Positions 45,806 to 57,229 of a stretch of 64,000 bases of DNA are shown piece by piece. The notes beneath the pieces were generated by a model that saw only the letters and a program-made list of their open reading frames with translations, searched no databases and was not told where the DNA came from. Location: the NCBI GenBank assembly GCA_018466975.1, contig CM031553.1, positions 1,550,001 to 1,614,000 on the forward strand, written 5' to 3'. Both the position numbers and the translations under genes were made by a program. The DNA is from Sparassis latifolia. Its lineage: Eukaryota > Basidiomycota > Agaricomycetes > Polyporales > Sparassidaceae. Each line of letters starts with the position of its first letter. Position 1 is the first letter of the stretch.

Positions 45806-46833
45806 GGGTAGCTGTAAAGGTAGCTGCAGAGTGAGATAGCTAGAGGTAGACAGAGGTAGACAGAGAGAGAGCACTGGAGTGGGCTCAAGACGCGTCTGGC
45901 GGATGCTTACGGACGTTGATCGTGACCCGATCTCGACTCCCCCGCCAGCAGGCCCCAGCCAATCAGTGCTCTGGGATGACCCGGGAACTTGCGCGCCGTA
46001 GACCGAGCGTCCGGTCCAGATCCCAGTCTTCTTATCTCTCCAATTTTCGACGACTTTGCTCCTTCGCTCGCCAATCGCCCGCCGTCGCTTTGCTCAGCTC
46101 TGCCTACGTCACCGCTTTCACGCGTTCTTGCAGCTTATCTCAGCTCCCCATTACGAGCTGCTCCAGGGCTCGTTGCGCCCCCGCCGGACGGCGAGTATCT
46201 CCCTTGTATCTCCGCTTCACAACGTTCTGCCCTGCTCCGCCCCCGACAATTTCAACAGCTCAGCCTAAGTCCCGCCAAGCTCCACAAAAGAATCACGCCC
46301 AAGGCCTACCCATTATGTATTTCCCCGGCCGCCTTCCTGCCGCACGTCTCGCAATTTCATCATGGTATGACGGACCCGAGTCGCATGGATCCAGGGCATC
46401 CAGTGGAGCGAATGTCGGCTTCTTCAGCTCCCCCTGGGATAGAGACACCCACCGCAATCACTGAGTGCGCTTCTCGTCATGTTGATCACCAGTTGATCAC
46501 CTCACTACTCGTCGATAGCCGGGAAGATCCATGCCCTCATCTACGCTGTACCCTCGTTGTCGCGCGTGTGATTCCGGCGAGATGACCATCGATCCACCAA
46601 GCGCTTGTCCTCCAGGTCCTCTTCCGCCATTCCACCGGCTCGCCAAGCTCCGACGGCGTCGCGATTCAAGTACCCACGTCTGACAACGTTTGCAATTTCA
46701 TTCGAGTTCGCGCTGCGGCTGCGCATACGGGGGCATCGTATCGAACATACGGATGACGGCGTGTTCACGGAACGAGTCGACGGGTATAAAGCCTTGCCAT
46801 TCTGGGACACGAGGTGACGACCTCCGCCATGCT
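45806..46833. other. Velvet upstream region
   Basis: About 1 kb upstream of the velvet start. Proline- and serine-rich open frames occur on the plus strand but none has a recognisable domain. A GT-rich or stop-poor composition explains them. Confidence 0.45.
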
Positions 46834-46959
46834 GTGGGACGTGAGGAGACGTCTTGCGCCCTGGTGTGACGCGCTGGACTTCACCAGATGTATGCGGTGG
46901 GACGTGAGGAGACGTCTTGCGCCTTGGTGTGACGCACTGGACTTCACCAGATGTATGCG
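46834..46959. repeat. 63-bp tandem repeat, two copies
   Basis: Two nearly identical 63-bp units (46834-46896 and 46897-46959) begin gtgggacgtgaggagacgtc. A degenerate partial unit precedes them at about 46803. The period is a multiple of three, but no gene is evident. Confidence 0.85.
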
Positions 46960-47453
46960 TTCATACGTACTGGTCTATAGTACGATTCCTCATGTTTTAC
47001 GCTGACAAGGGTACTGGAAACGTATCTTCTCCCGTGAGCGAGCGCCCTTTGCACATTTTAAGGGCACGAACTTACGTGATAATCTATAGCGTACCCACCC
47101 CATCTGTCCATCTGTCTATCCTCCGCATGAAATTCGCCTAGTTCGCATCTGTGTCTTCTTTGACGCGGCAGTCATGGGGCTTCAAGCTAGCGAACTTGGA
47201 GGGGAACAACTTGGGGCGAAGAGAGAATGGAGAGGCAAGATGTGTACGCACTCGATGGACGTTCGACCTCCTTATATACAAGCAACTATCCCCGACGCAA
47301 ACTCAGCTCGGGATTTTCCAAAGGCTGTGATTGGCGCGACACGAAAGTACAAGGCTTCCGGTGCTAGTGGAATGACGTCGGTGAGGCAGGATATAAGTGG
47401 TAAACCAATAAGGAAAAGAAGCTGCCCGAAATGGAAACTGAGCGGGACAGAGC
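46960..47453. other. Spacer with no recognised gene
   Basis: About 490 bp; only short frames without domains. Confidence 0.4.
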
Positions 47454-47760
47454 AGGACCCCCGACAATCCTCGTAACCTCCGACTGGCGGAGGTCTGGTC
47501 CGGACAGTTTTTGCAACTTTTTGGTCCGGACACGGCTCAATCCTCCACATTTTGGCCAGTTTGGTGCGGACGAAGACGAGTCCTCCAACCTTAGATCTGT
47601 GGCTTCGCGCCTTCGGCGCTGATTTTCTGCATGTTTTCGGGTCATTTAGTTTGCAGGACCCCCTGCCTTCTGCAGAATATTTTGTGGCATGCTTCGCGTG
47701 CGCGCACCTCTTCAGCCGCACGAGCTCGCGAGCCCCCCTCGTCGGTGGTCCGGGCAGGAT
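47454..47760. mobile_element. Degraded element end of the AGGACCCCCGACA family
   Basis: A left end AGGACCCCCGACAATCCTCG at 47454 matches the termini of the 832-bp element downstream and is followed by the same kind of internal motifs (ggtccggaca at 47498 and 47522). No matching right end or 8-bp duplication was found, so the copy is truncated or decayed. Confidence 0.5.
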
Positions 47761-47949
47761 CAAGCCGTGGCCGTGGTTAGCCTGACTTCATTTGGTCCGG
47801 ATATTCATGCGCTACAGGATAACGAACAAAGGTGTTTGGGATCCCACCTCATAGAGCCCGCCCTGCAGGTCGCGAGGTAGACTTAGTATCTTGGTCGCGA
47901 GGTCCAAAATATTCATACCGAGTGATCACCAGCGATATGCTCTGCCGCA

Positions 47950-48480
47950 GCGGGCGACAGGATATCTACGTCGGAATATAATACGATGGACCCGCAGTGG
48001 CCACGCGCATCATTAATTTCCATCGGGCGGGCTCATCGAGGAGTATGCTGTATGCGACAGACATTGACAAGCCCTTTCCGTATCGTCGCAAGTACATGAA
48101 AGATGCCAAATTTTCAAACCTGTCCTGGCCATTGTTTAAGTTAATGACCATGACCATAACGACGGCCACGACTGCCCCTGCGAGACCAATGATTCTGACT
48201 CTTGAGAATCAATTATTGCACTCCAAACTGGAGTACAGGTCTGTGGCATCGTGTATACAAATTCAGAAGCTTCGAGACCACCTTTGTAACTGAAGTACTG
48301 AAGATCATGTATACGAACCGAGATCTGAACATCCAACGCCGCATTGATCACTGATTCACAAACATCGACAGCTGCTCGACGCCCACAGCACTGAGTGCCA
48401 CGGAGCACGTATCAACACCCACATGAGTACACAATGTGTTGTCAGGTTTCACAGAGGTCGCAATCTCTGAGAGAACCGCG
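47950..48480 (-). pseudogene. Possible membrane-protein fragment (weak)
   Basis: A minus-strand frame gives a hydrophobic helix followed by NLNNGQDRFENLASFMYLRR. The composition is membrane-protein-like, but no start, family or complete exon set was found. It may be a relic. Confidence 0.2.
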
Positions 48481-48624
48481 AAATCGGCTCGTGCAAGCAA
48501 ACTAGGCGTTCCAACATGCCTACCTTCAGGTCCACACCCACTGCCGGCCTGGTGAGGGCTTCTGTGTGTTCTGCGAGCTTCACAAGGCAGGGTGCGAACC
48601 TCGATGAACGTGCAGTGGTTGTGG

Positions 48625-49456
48625 AGGACCCCCGACAATTGGGGAGGATCCCTGAGCCGATTTCGGACAAATTTTGGATATTTGGGAGCGCCATCCCTGA
48701 TTTTTCACGGACAAATCAGGGGGTCAACCTGTGGATGGCCTGAGGTTTTTCACGGACAGATGTACCGGACATCATGGATGCCTGATCCCCCTCCGGACAA
48801 AGTTCTACTCCGGCCGGAGGCCGGCATCAGGATGGAAGGGGGCTCTGGCAGGCTCAGGCTTACCACCTTCAAAGGGCTGTCTAGATGCTGTCTAGTCGGC
48901 ATCGGAAACAGACATGCCGCTTCCAAGTTCATAGTTGACAACCTTACATAAGTGTCTTCCTGATGACAACTCAGTAAGAACAGTAGAAAGTAACTTGCAA
49001 TGTCACTTTCATAGTAATCTTGAATTCTATCTCCTCCGAGCATGGCCGCAAAAGTTAGTTATACTATTTTCATTCACTTGATACCAAATTTCTCCTGATT
49101 CCTGTCCTCAACAACATGCACTTTGCTAACAGGAAAGACATGCTTGATGAGAGTTACAATGAATTAGCTTATCCTTTATTCTCGCAGCTCGGAAGGCTGT
49201 TTTGAAAATTGGAGCCTCCCGAGGCCTGGTTTGTGAATACGGACAAAAATTACAACATCCTGAGGCCTGAGGCCTGATCCGGGAGCCCGGACATTTCTGC
49301 AATGAACGCATGCCTGGTCCAAAACCCGGACAAATTTGACCTCCAAGGGCCGGAGGCCTGGTTTTTTGCGGACATTTCACGCCAAAAACCGGCTTCTACC
49401 AACGGACATTTTTGGTTCCTCAGGATCAGGCATTTCCGCCAACTGTCGGGGGTCCT
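48625..49456. mobile_element. 832-bp non-autonomous element with 8-bp target duplication
   Basis: The ends are inverted repeats: AGGACCCCCGACAATTGGGG at left and, reverse-complemented, AGGACCCCCGACAGTTGGCG at right. GGTTGTGG flanks both sides exactly (48617-48624 and 49457-49464). Inside are many copies of a degenerate cctgat...cGGACAnnTTTTGG motif. No transposase is encoded. An 8-bp duplication fits hAT or the fungal KDZ superfamily. Confidence 0.85.
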
Positions 49457-49556
49457 GGTTGTGGTGACGATCGCAGCATAGTACACGCTTTGGCCAATTG
49501 CCGAGGGCGATGCCTCTTTCATCTTCGCTGGACTTCGCGTCAGACTCGTCGGACAC

Positions 49557-49886
49557 AGGACCCCGGATTATAGGTGGGGAACCCTGAGTGCCATCCGGAC
49601 AAATTTTGGGCGAAATCCACGCACAACCCTGATATAATCCAGACAGTTCGGGAGAAATTTTTTGAAAAGCCTGGTGCTGGTACAGACATTTTGGCCCCAT
49701 AGAGCCCTCGGCGAGCGCCAAAATGGCACTTTCAGGAGCCTGATGCCACCATCCAGACAAGATTTGGGGGGAAATTGGCACTTCACCCTGATTTCATCCA
49801 GACACAAAGGTCGATTTTCGGGTTTCGGCGCTTAGACATTTTTGGGCTCGCCGGATCAGGGTTGTTCACCTATAATCCGGGGTCCT
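49557..49886. mobile_element. 330-bp non-autonomous element with 8-bp target duplication
   Basis: Perfect 20-bp inverted ends (AGGACCCCGGATTATAGGTG) are flanked by TCGGACAC at 49549-49556 and 49887-49894. Subterminal copies of a motif like cctgatttcatccagacac repeat inside. The termini share AGGACCCC with the 832-bp element, so the two belong to related families. Confidence 0.85.
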
Positions 49887-50174
49887 TCGGACACTCGTCG
49901 GGCAGCTAACCAACTGCGTTACAACCTAATAACGTGACCCAGAACTCCGGACCGAAGCAGTATTTCCACGTGCGCGGCGCGGTGCAATGAGTCACAGCCT
50001 TGGGCCACATACAGAGTCCCTGTGCGTACAGTGGCTGCTGTATGCCCCTTTGAGGTCTCCTTCCACGACCATCTACCGTAGCTCTGAACGCATAACTGGC
50101 GTTGTATGTATGTGTCGTTCTCTTGTGGAACCCTAGCTAATGTGTCGCCACCGCGTTGCTCCCAGGTGGCATAA

Positions 50175-51633
50175 ATGGACTTGCAGCAGTCAACGAGACC
50201 TGCATCTGTCCAGAGCTCTCCTCGCAGCTGGGGAGCGTCCTGGTTTTCTTGGTTCCCCTGCGCTCTGCGAAAGTGTACAAGCACTCGGCAGGTAGATGTT
50301 CGGCGAGCCATTCCCACGCGATCCCATTCAACAAGACTTCCTGTGGAGCTGTGGATCTATATCATTGACCTCCTGGAGGACGACGTCGCTGCACTCCGAG
50401 CCCTCCAGCTGACGTGCTGGGATTTACTCCAGTTCATGTGTCGCGATCGATACCTCGTGTGCGACTCACGGAGCTGTGCGCGACTAAAGCTACTGGTAGA
50501 ATTCGGGATGGCGCAATGCATTCACTCGCTCACCATCAGGGCTACTTCGAAGTCCGATACGCGGTCGAGATGGCTGAACCATACGCTGCTGGAAGTGCTG
50601 AAGAATTTGCCAGCGGTTGTCACCGTGGGGTTAGAATGCGTGATGGACGAACCAACGTACCCGCGTGGTCATATCAGACTGGATACCGTACGGGCTATCC
50701 TATTGTCCTTCCCTGCAATGGAAACGCTGCACATCGAAGAGCTAGGGCTTCGGAGTGGCTTCCCCATTTTAGTACATTTGACTTGGACTTTGAGGCCGAC
50801 TGTGGCACCACTGCGGCATCCACGTTGGTACTCTCCGTTCGACACACCCATACAGCTCCGGGACTTCAAATTCAAGACTTGTTACCCTAATCGCTGGGGC
50901 TCATCGGAAGAATTTGCGAGGTTTTACCTTCTCCGTTGGCCATTCAAGTTCGATTTGCAGAGTCTAGAATGGAATAGCAACTACGGCGGGCAGGAGAGCC
51001 AAATGGTACTTGCATACCTACTACGCAGAAGCAATGCATTGAAGCACTTGCATATCGGGTTTCCGACCTGTGATACTCTCAGAAGCGGAGAAGACACAGA
51101 TGCCAGTGAGATTTGACAGTCGCTTGTGGGAAAGAGGCAGTTGTGCTCATTATTGATGACACTCCGCAGGTAGTTCTCCTCGGACGCTAAATAGCTCCGG
51201 GTTTACCCATCTCGTCTCGCTGCACCTTCAATACCGGTTTGGAAGTAAACGGTCTCCGGGAGCTATGCGCGCCTGGATGCCCCTCATCCTCTCCCGAGTG
51301 AACTCGAAAAATCTGCAGGAACTTAAAATTATCCTCGGAGAAGAGAGTCACTACATGTCCATAGACATCTCAAGGCTGTTGGACTGGGGTGCGTTTGACT
51401 TGCAGCTCGCCCGTCTGTGCACGGTCAGTCCACGGCTTGTCACGTTGTTCCACGTGAAGCCACCGTGTACGAAATCGAAGCTGGTGCCGTTGGTAACTCA
51501 GTCGACTGATATGATCAGGACACGCTTGCCGCACTCCCGCGCGGCTGGAGCGAAGGTGGGGTTGATGTATCTCGAGTTCGTGTCCGAGTATTATGTATCT
51601 GAGGACCCGATACAGACACAGTGGTTATTGTGA
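50175..51633 (+). CDS. F-box protein
   Basis: A probable substrate adaptor of SCF ubiquitin ligases, of the large agaricomycete F-box family. Two exons (50175-51105 and 51170-51633) join in frame to 464 residues. The F-box lies near residue 55: LPVELWIYIIDLLEDDVAAL followed by RALQLTCWDL. The remainder is leucine-rich with irregular repeats (LHIEELGLRSGFPILVHLTW, NALKHLHIGF, FTHLVSLHLQYRF), likely a divergent LRR-type target-binding region. The substrate is unknown. Transposable elements lie directly upstream. Confidence 0.75.
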
Positions 51634-52163
51634 TGTGCTGCTATATCAGGCCGTCCCTGTCTCGTAGGAGTGACTTTGTAGTCTGCCTTTGGGAGATTAG
51701 ATGTGCTGCTGGTACATCCCGTAGATTTGACATTGTGCCTTCAGTAGTTCACTCAGGCTCTTTGCTATGTTAATTGTTTCTGTTCGTCCTGTGAAATGTT
51801 ATGTTGTGCAATTACATGTTTGACCTTTCCACTGCTTCTTGCGTCAGGATACAATGAGCCCCCACTGATGACGGCTTCTGTGCGCACCTTCAGGCCCCTA
51901 GCTGCGAACCTCGAATGAGAGTGCTCCACAGTTAGTCCAAGATCAAGGTATGGGTAGCATGCTGAAGAGCACGTTGACACCTGGCAGGTGCAAAAGACAC
52001 GGAAAAGAGGCTGCGATGCTACTCCTGTTCAATATCAAGGTATTCTACATAATCTCTAGGTAAAAACATAAGGATCAATACATGAGGAATATCACGAGAT
52101 GTCCCAGCATACTGATATCCTGTCAGATCCAAACAATCCGTCATCACGGTCACGATCGATCTG
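51634..52163. other. Convergent spacer
   Basis: About 530 bp between the F-box gene and the next minus-strand gene; no feature seen. Confidence 0.4.
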
Positions 52164-53013
52164 CTAGCAGTAGCTTTGGAGAAAGGGAAAGTCCCAGCAT
52201 AGCGAGAATGCCGCCATGATATTGGAGGGAGGTTTAGGCACACGCAGGTCTATAGACCTGTCGTCCTCCTTCAACGACACGAGTTTGAATAGAGGACAGA
52301 AGTCACGGTCCTTGCTGACGTCCGCTTTGAATTCCCCAGTAGTGGTACTGTGGACCCACTGCACTTCGGCGTCACCCGTCGTCTTAGCAGATTGCTCACT
52401 GAGGCCAATGACGATCTTTTTGGTGCGCGGCGACGATAGGTAGCGGGCGTACGACGAGCACCGGTGCACTTCAGAGACGACGACGCAGTCGCGCATCGTG
52501 TTGTCCTCCAGTAATTCTCTGAGGCGCCCGGGTGGATCGATCGCCAAGATAGTATCGTTCTGCATCGCGAGGACGGCACCGCCGCTGGATGGGAAGCGAT
52601 AGCCGGCCGTGACTCTGCAGTCCGCGAGACCAGGCTCTTGTCTATGTTAATATCTAGGTTAGAAGGGGAGGATATTGAAAGACAGAAGAGACATGGATGT
52701 ACTCTGCTGCATCGCGCGAGACGTCCAACACTTTTGCATTCTGAGACACGAGCCAGGTCACCACGTTCGAGGCCTCCGCTCCGTACTCTGTCGGTTTCGG
52801 GATGTCATATCTCTCTGCCAGCCCGTCCTGGTAGATATTTCCCTCCTTCACAAAGATGCCACCCCTGTCCGCCCAAGGGAGCCAACCGGAACTCCCGGCG
52901 ATGATACGCCCCCAATCGCCTGCTTGGACGATTGTCTCTGGGTCCCAATTGGGATACTTGTTGGCCGCGTGGTATATGAGCTTGACATACTTGCGCTCGC
53001 TGTCGGACGACAT
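52164..53013 (-). CDS. Agaricomycete protein of unknown function
   Basis: Two exons (53013-52703 and 52641-52164) join in frame to 262 residues. The protein begins MSSDSERKYVKLIYHAANKY and contains QAGDWGRIIAGSSGW, GIFVKEGNIYQDGLAERYDI, GYRFPSSGGAVLAMQNDTIL, DPPGRLRELLEDNTMRDCVV and SEVHRCSSYARYLSS. I recall similar hypothetical proteins in other mushroom-forming fungi, usually in multiple copies, with no assigned function. No signal peptide, membrane helix or catalytic motif is apparent. Gene structure and composition look intact. Confidence 0.7.
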
Positions 53014-53512
53014 GTTCTTTTCTTTGTAAGCCGGGTAATGGAAGAGGAGGTTATGCGAGATTGAAACGTTCTGAGCTGATCGATAGATGTGCGGCGTGCA
53101 ATGGCTTTAACTGACGGTCTAAGCAAGTTCCGGCAGAGCTATCAGGCTGTGGGGCCTATGCAAGCAGATAGCTATGCAGTAGTCAGATTACCGGTGCACG
53201 TCTGCAACTGTCCATCCAGTCCAAGACGATCAAACGCAGTGAGTCTAATATGTCCGGTGGTGGTAGAACCTCAAAGACATACCGTACGCAGTATCGACTC
53301 GGTGACGATGCTGAGAGTAGGAGAGATAAGCACGCTCGGCGCTCAAAGGCGCGGCAGTGGACCACAACTGACTTCTGTGGCTGTTATGCTGCTAATATAT
53401 AGACGTAATGAAATCTTGACGGTACTTGTATACACTTCCAAGTTCCGGAAGACCTGAAGAGCCTCAGATACGCCTAATTCAGCACCGTAGGACTTCTAGA
53501 GTTCACCCAGAG

Positions 53513-54293
53513 TTAAAGTTTCGCAGCAAAGCAAGGCATATCCGCTGTGGGTGGTTGTATTAGAAGCACGAAGGTGGCAGCGAGAACTGCATTTGTAACT
53601 GTGAGCGCTAGAACCACGAAAGCTTTGGGGAAAGTTGCACCGTAGTAGTGGTCCACATAAAATAAAATAAACGACACTGCACTAGCACCCGTAGGGCACT
53701 GTAGGCAGCTACAAGAGCATGAGGCTATCGTGAAAAGAGCGACAACCCACGTCAAAAATCGACTGTTCCCCGCCAAACTGCCAGCGCCGCTAAGAACGTA
53801 GACAGTTTTGTTAGGAAACTTGTGCAACACAAGAAGAGCGCATTTAAAGAGGAAGACCTTCCTATAGTACTGGAGGACTTGTCAACTGCAGGCTCGTGGT
53901 CTGTCTAGACAAGGTTTCTGCTCTGAGCCCTATGAATCAAGCCCTGAGTTCTGAAGATGCCCAGAGGAAAGTGTTTGACTCTCACGGGGTTGACCAAATG
54001 CCCGACCACACAGCGATATCTACGTTGCGTCCGTGTCAAGTCTTCCATGTCACTGACACTGACGCGTACCGGTCGACACTGCGGCGGTCTTCCTTTGTCC
54101 AGCAAGGGTCCATCTTTAACAATACTTTCTCGAACCTGAGCAACTGGAGGTCTGAGGGAAATCGAGTCGCGACTTCCCCATCTTGAGCATGCTCATGCAG
54201 ATAGTCGTCGATATACGCGGTCGTTTGCGTCGATGTGATCGTGAGGCAGTGCGCCAAAAGCTGGAGACCCCTTGCGGTTGGAAGGCCATCCAT
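53513..54293 (-). CDS. Possible membrane protein, fragments only
   Basis: Two minus-strand segments may be exons of one gene: 54293-54036 (LLAHCLTITSTQTTAYIDDY) and 53830-53513 (hydrophobic helices such as FLTWVVALFTIASCSC and AFVVLALTVTNAVLAATFVL). Basidiomycetes have many seven-helix proteins of unknown function with similar texture. Splice sites and start are unresolved, and decay is possible. Confidence 0.25.
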
Positions 54294-54566
54294 TGCTAGC
54301 GTGCTGATCCCGGTTGAGCCTCGAGCGTCCGATACGACCGCGGTCCATGCAGGTTCATGACGCTAGCCATGTACTGTTTAACTCAATATTGTTTCTGCAC
54401 CATCACCACAGCCCGCACCAACGGAAGACTCACCTAGCAATCTGGCGATTGGCATTATGGTGACGTCGGGTGGTGAGTTATTGCGGTGATCCGGGTGGTC
54501 ATTCACATACAGTCCGTGGGTTCCTACAGTCAACAGAGTCGTCGACAGGACAGCGTAGTCTCCCAA

Positions 54567-55186
54567 TGGTAGTGTAGCTACTCTGCTTCAACCTTCGTAC
54601 CTCAGGATATCCGACGTATCTACACCAGGAAAACCCAACTTTACTTAGTCCGACTTTTTGTCCTTTTTTGCCTTATTTAAGGCTCATAAGTGCATTTAAG
54701 TAACATAAGGACACCTCTAAGTAAAAGTTAGATTTTCCAGATGCAATACATTAAATAATTTTGTTGACATTCTATTCAACTTCTAACATTTCATTGTTAA
54801 GACAGATTGACATTTGAACCACTCCAGTCAGTCTGATGATTTTATCCATTCTAATGGCATTCTCACAGCACAACGCCTCAAATTTTAACGCTGGCAAAAT
54901 GCGAGAGAATCTGAGATTTTCTCTCATTTTACTTACATTGTACTCGACATATTCCTGTAGGAGAATTTATAGACAATGCCAAACTTTTGTATCATTTTGA
55001 CCGCATATTACCAACCTTTTTGGGCACATTATATCAATATATATATTAATTTCATTATAATTCGTCGCGCTGCAGCAATTGCGCACGCGCTACCCCCATC
55101 GCAGCTTCAAAACTAGTAATCCATCTGCCGTTTGCACGAAAGAATGTGATAGTATATAGTTAAATTGAACGGGTGACGATCCAACA
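54567..55186. other. AT-rich spacer
   Basis: About 620 bp, markedly AT-rich compared with the rest of the window (54620-55060). No gene or repeat structure was recognised. Confidence 0.5.
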
Positions 55187-57145
55187 ATGTCAGGTAATGC
55201 AGGATGTCGACTGCGCGCGCGGGGTGGCTTGAGCTCCCAGCATGCCCATAGCACTCGCGCTCCTTCATCGCAGCAAACCCTCGCGAAAACTCGCCCGACC
55301 TCGTCCTCCATAACACTCCCTCCTGAAGTATGCCAGATTCAGCCAGGAACACTGCAGTCCCTCAGCCGTGCAACGGGCAGTCAGCAGGCAACGGCCCAGA
55401 GATCAGTGAGAAGAAGCAGAAAACCACGAAGCTTGTAGGACAGATATCTGACCATGAGATGAGGCTGGAGCTTTTGGAAGAGGAGAAGAGCATCATGAGG
55501 GCGGAGATAGAAGACCTCCAGAAGGCAGTCCAGTTGTCGAACACCCAGTACAAAGCCGCCATGGAGCACATCAACGAGCTGGACGACATGCTGACAAAAT
55601 CAGAAGCGCGCGTGGTGCGACTTGAACAAGATACCTTGTACGAGAGCTCGAGCTTACCGCAGGAATCAAGTGCCGATGCCAATGGACTTCTTGATGAGGA
55701 TGAGAAAAGGCGCATTGAAGAGAACTTGATTATGCAGTCGGATCCAACATTCAAAGTGAGAGATATTTAAATCAGTCCAGTAGCGTCGAAGCGACGAGAA
55801 AACTCACAACATATGTACGCCCAGGAACTCATCCGCCAGGCTTTCCAGAAGCACATGGGTATTCTGAATCTCAGCGCTAAGGCCCTGCCATGGTGGCCGA
55901 AGGATGGAGAGCCCCTGCCAGTTGACATGGCAACGAGTCAAACACTCATGCGTTTCCATTGGGAGCAGAAATGGGATGCACCTGATAACTATGCTAACAT
56001 CAAAGTCCTGACGACAGTGATCAAGAAACAGGGGGCAGACCTTGTACCAGGAGCTGCGAGGGCCGTACACGTACTTGGTGAGGTGGAAATTGAAGGACAC
56101 ATCGTAAAGAAGTTTCAGGCCTTACAGAAAGCCTTGCACATGGAAGGGCTTCTGGACACTCAGTCACATGGTCGGTGAGTCACCGTGCAGCGAGAACTTG
56201 CACCGCCGAGAGATGGAGAAGGTGGAGCAGGAGGGGACACTGGCATGGCAGTTACTGGGGAGGCTGTGAAAATAGAGAATAAGGGTCCTGCGAAGTCAAT
56301 GCTGATGAGCCGTGCGAAGGGTGTAAGTCATACTACGCAACTCACCATGCAGCGAGAATCTGATGTATGTACTCACAGAAGCTTGATGTGCGCTTGCGCA
56401 AACGTGCGAACTTGCCCAAAGATTCCATATATCGGGACCTGAAGTACGATGTGGCATTCACAGAGAACTTGATGTCCGACGACGAGGAGGAGCTCGATGT
56501 GAATGGGGTGTACACGGGTAAATATATATCCAGGGCGCCAGCCTATCGCAGTCAGGAGGTATGTAACATATGATCACAAACTAATTACTCACCGAGAGCT
56601 TAAATCTGTCCTAGTTGATTGATCTGTTCAATGCTGTTGATGCTGCACGGGACACCAATCCATCAAAGAGATATGTACCACGTGTGAAAGTGGTCGAGAC
56701 GGTGGATGAACCTCTGAAGATTGCCAGGCTCCTGAAGAACAAGGCACGGCATTGGATGGTCTCGGAGGATTGGCTCGGAATTGAAAAGAACAAACAGTAC
56801 GACATCGAGAGTCATATTGTCAATAGTGGTATTGCGTGGGGTGATGACGAAGATCCCGAGCAAATAGTAGAGAAGCAGAAGCGGCTGAGAGAGGAGAAAG
56901 CAGAGTTTGTCAAACAGAAGAAGGCACGTGTTGTTGAGCCATCGAAGGGCAAGGGACCGACCAATCAAAAGGGTATGGGGAAGAATAAACACGACGTGCA
57001 GAAGATGACAGCAGAGATTGTGGTGAATGACAAAGGCAAGGGTAAGACGTCAGTAGAAATTGACGTGAACCTTGATCCCGCCTTAGATGGTGTAGTGGGC
57101 ACGGGTATTGATGGTACTTCCAGTGACAAACTCGAGTTTGACTAA
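55187..57145 (+). CDS. Coiled-coil protein, probably transposon-associated
   Basis: Several plus-strand exons form a probable gene. An N-terminal Ser/Gln-rich part is followed by a coiled coil (EMRLELLEEEKSIMRAEIED, AMEHINELDDMLTKSEARVV), a central part (ELIRQAFQKHMGILNLSAKA), an acidic stretch (MSDDEEELDVNGVYTGKYIS) and a C-terminal part with HWMVSEDWLGIEKNKQYDI and a Lys-rich tail ending DKLEFD. I recall this protein type as a repeated family in polypore genomes. It lies 85 bp tail-to-tail from a CACTA-type transposase relic, so it may be the element's second protein. Junctions near 56175-56360 are unclear. Confidence 0.5.
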
Positions 57146-57229
57146 TTCTCACATGCCTGGCGAAGTTGGCACCATGCATTATTATTCTTCGTCGTTGTCA
57201 TCGTCAAGTTCCTCTGGTTCATTTCCTGT

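Noticed and set aside
49126..49807. Minus-strand frames rich in Pro, Gly and Cys
   Set aside because: They fall inside two transposable elements with clear ends and derive from the internal repeated motif.
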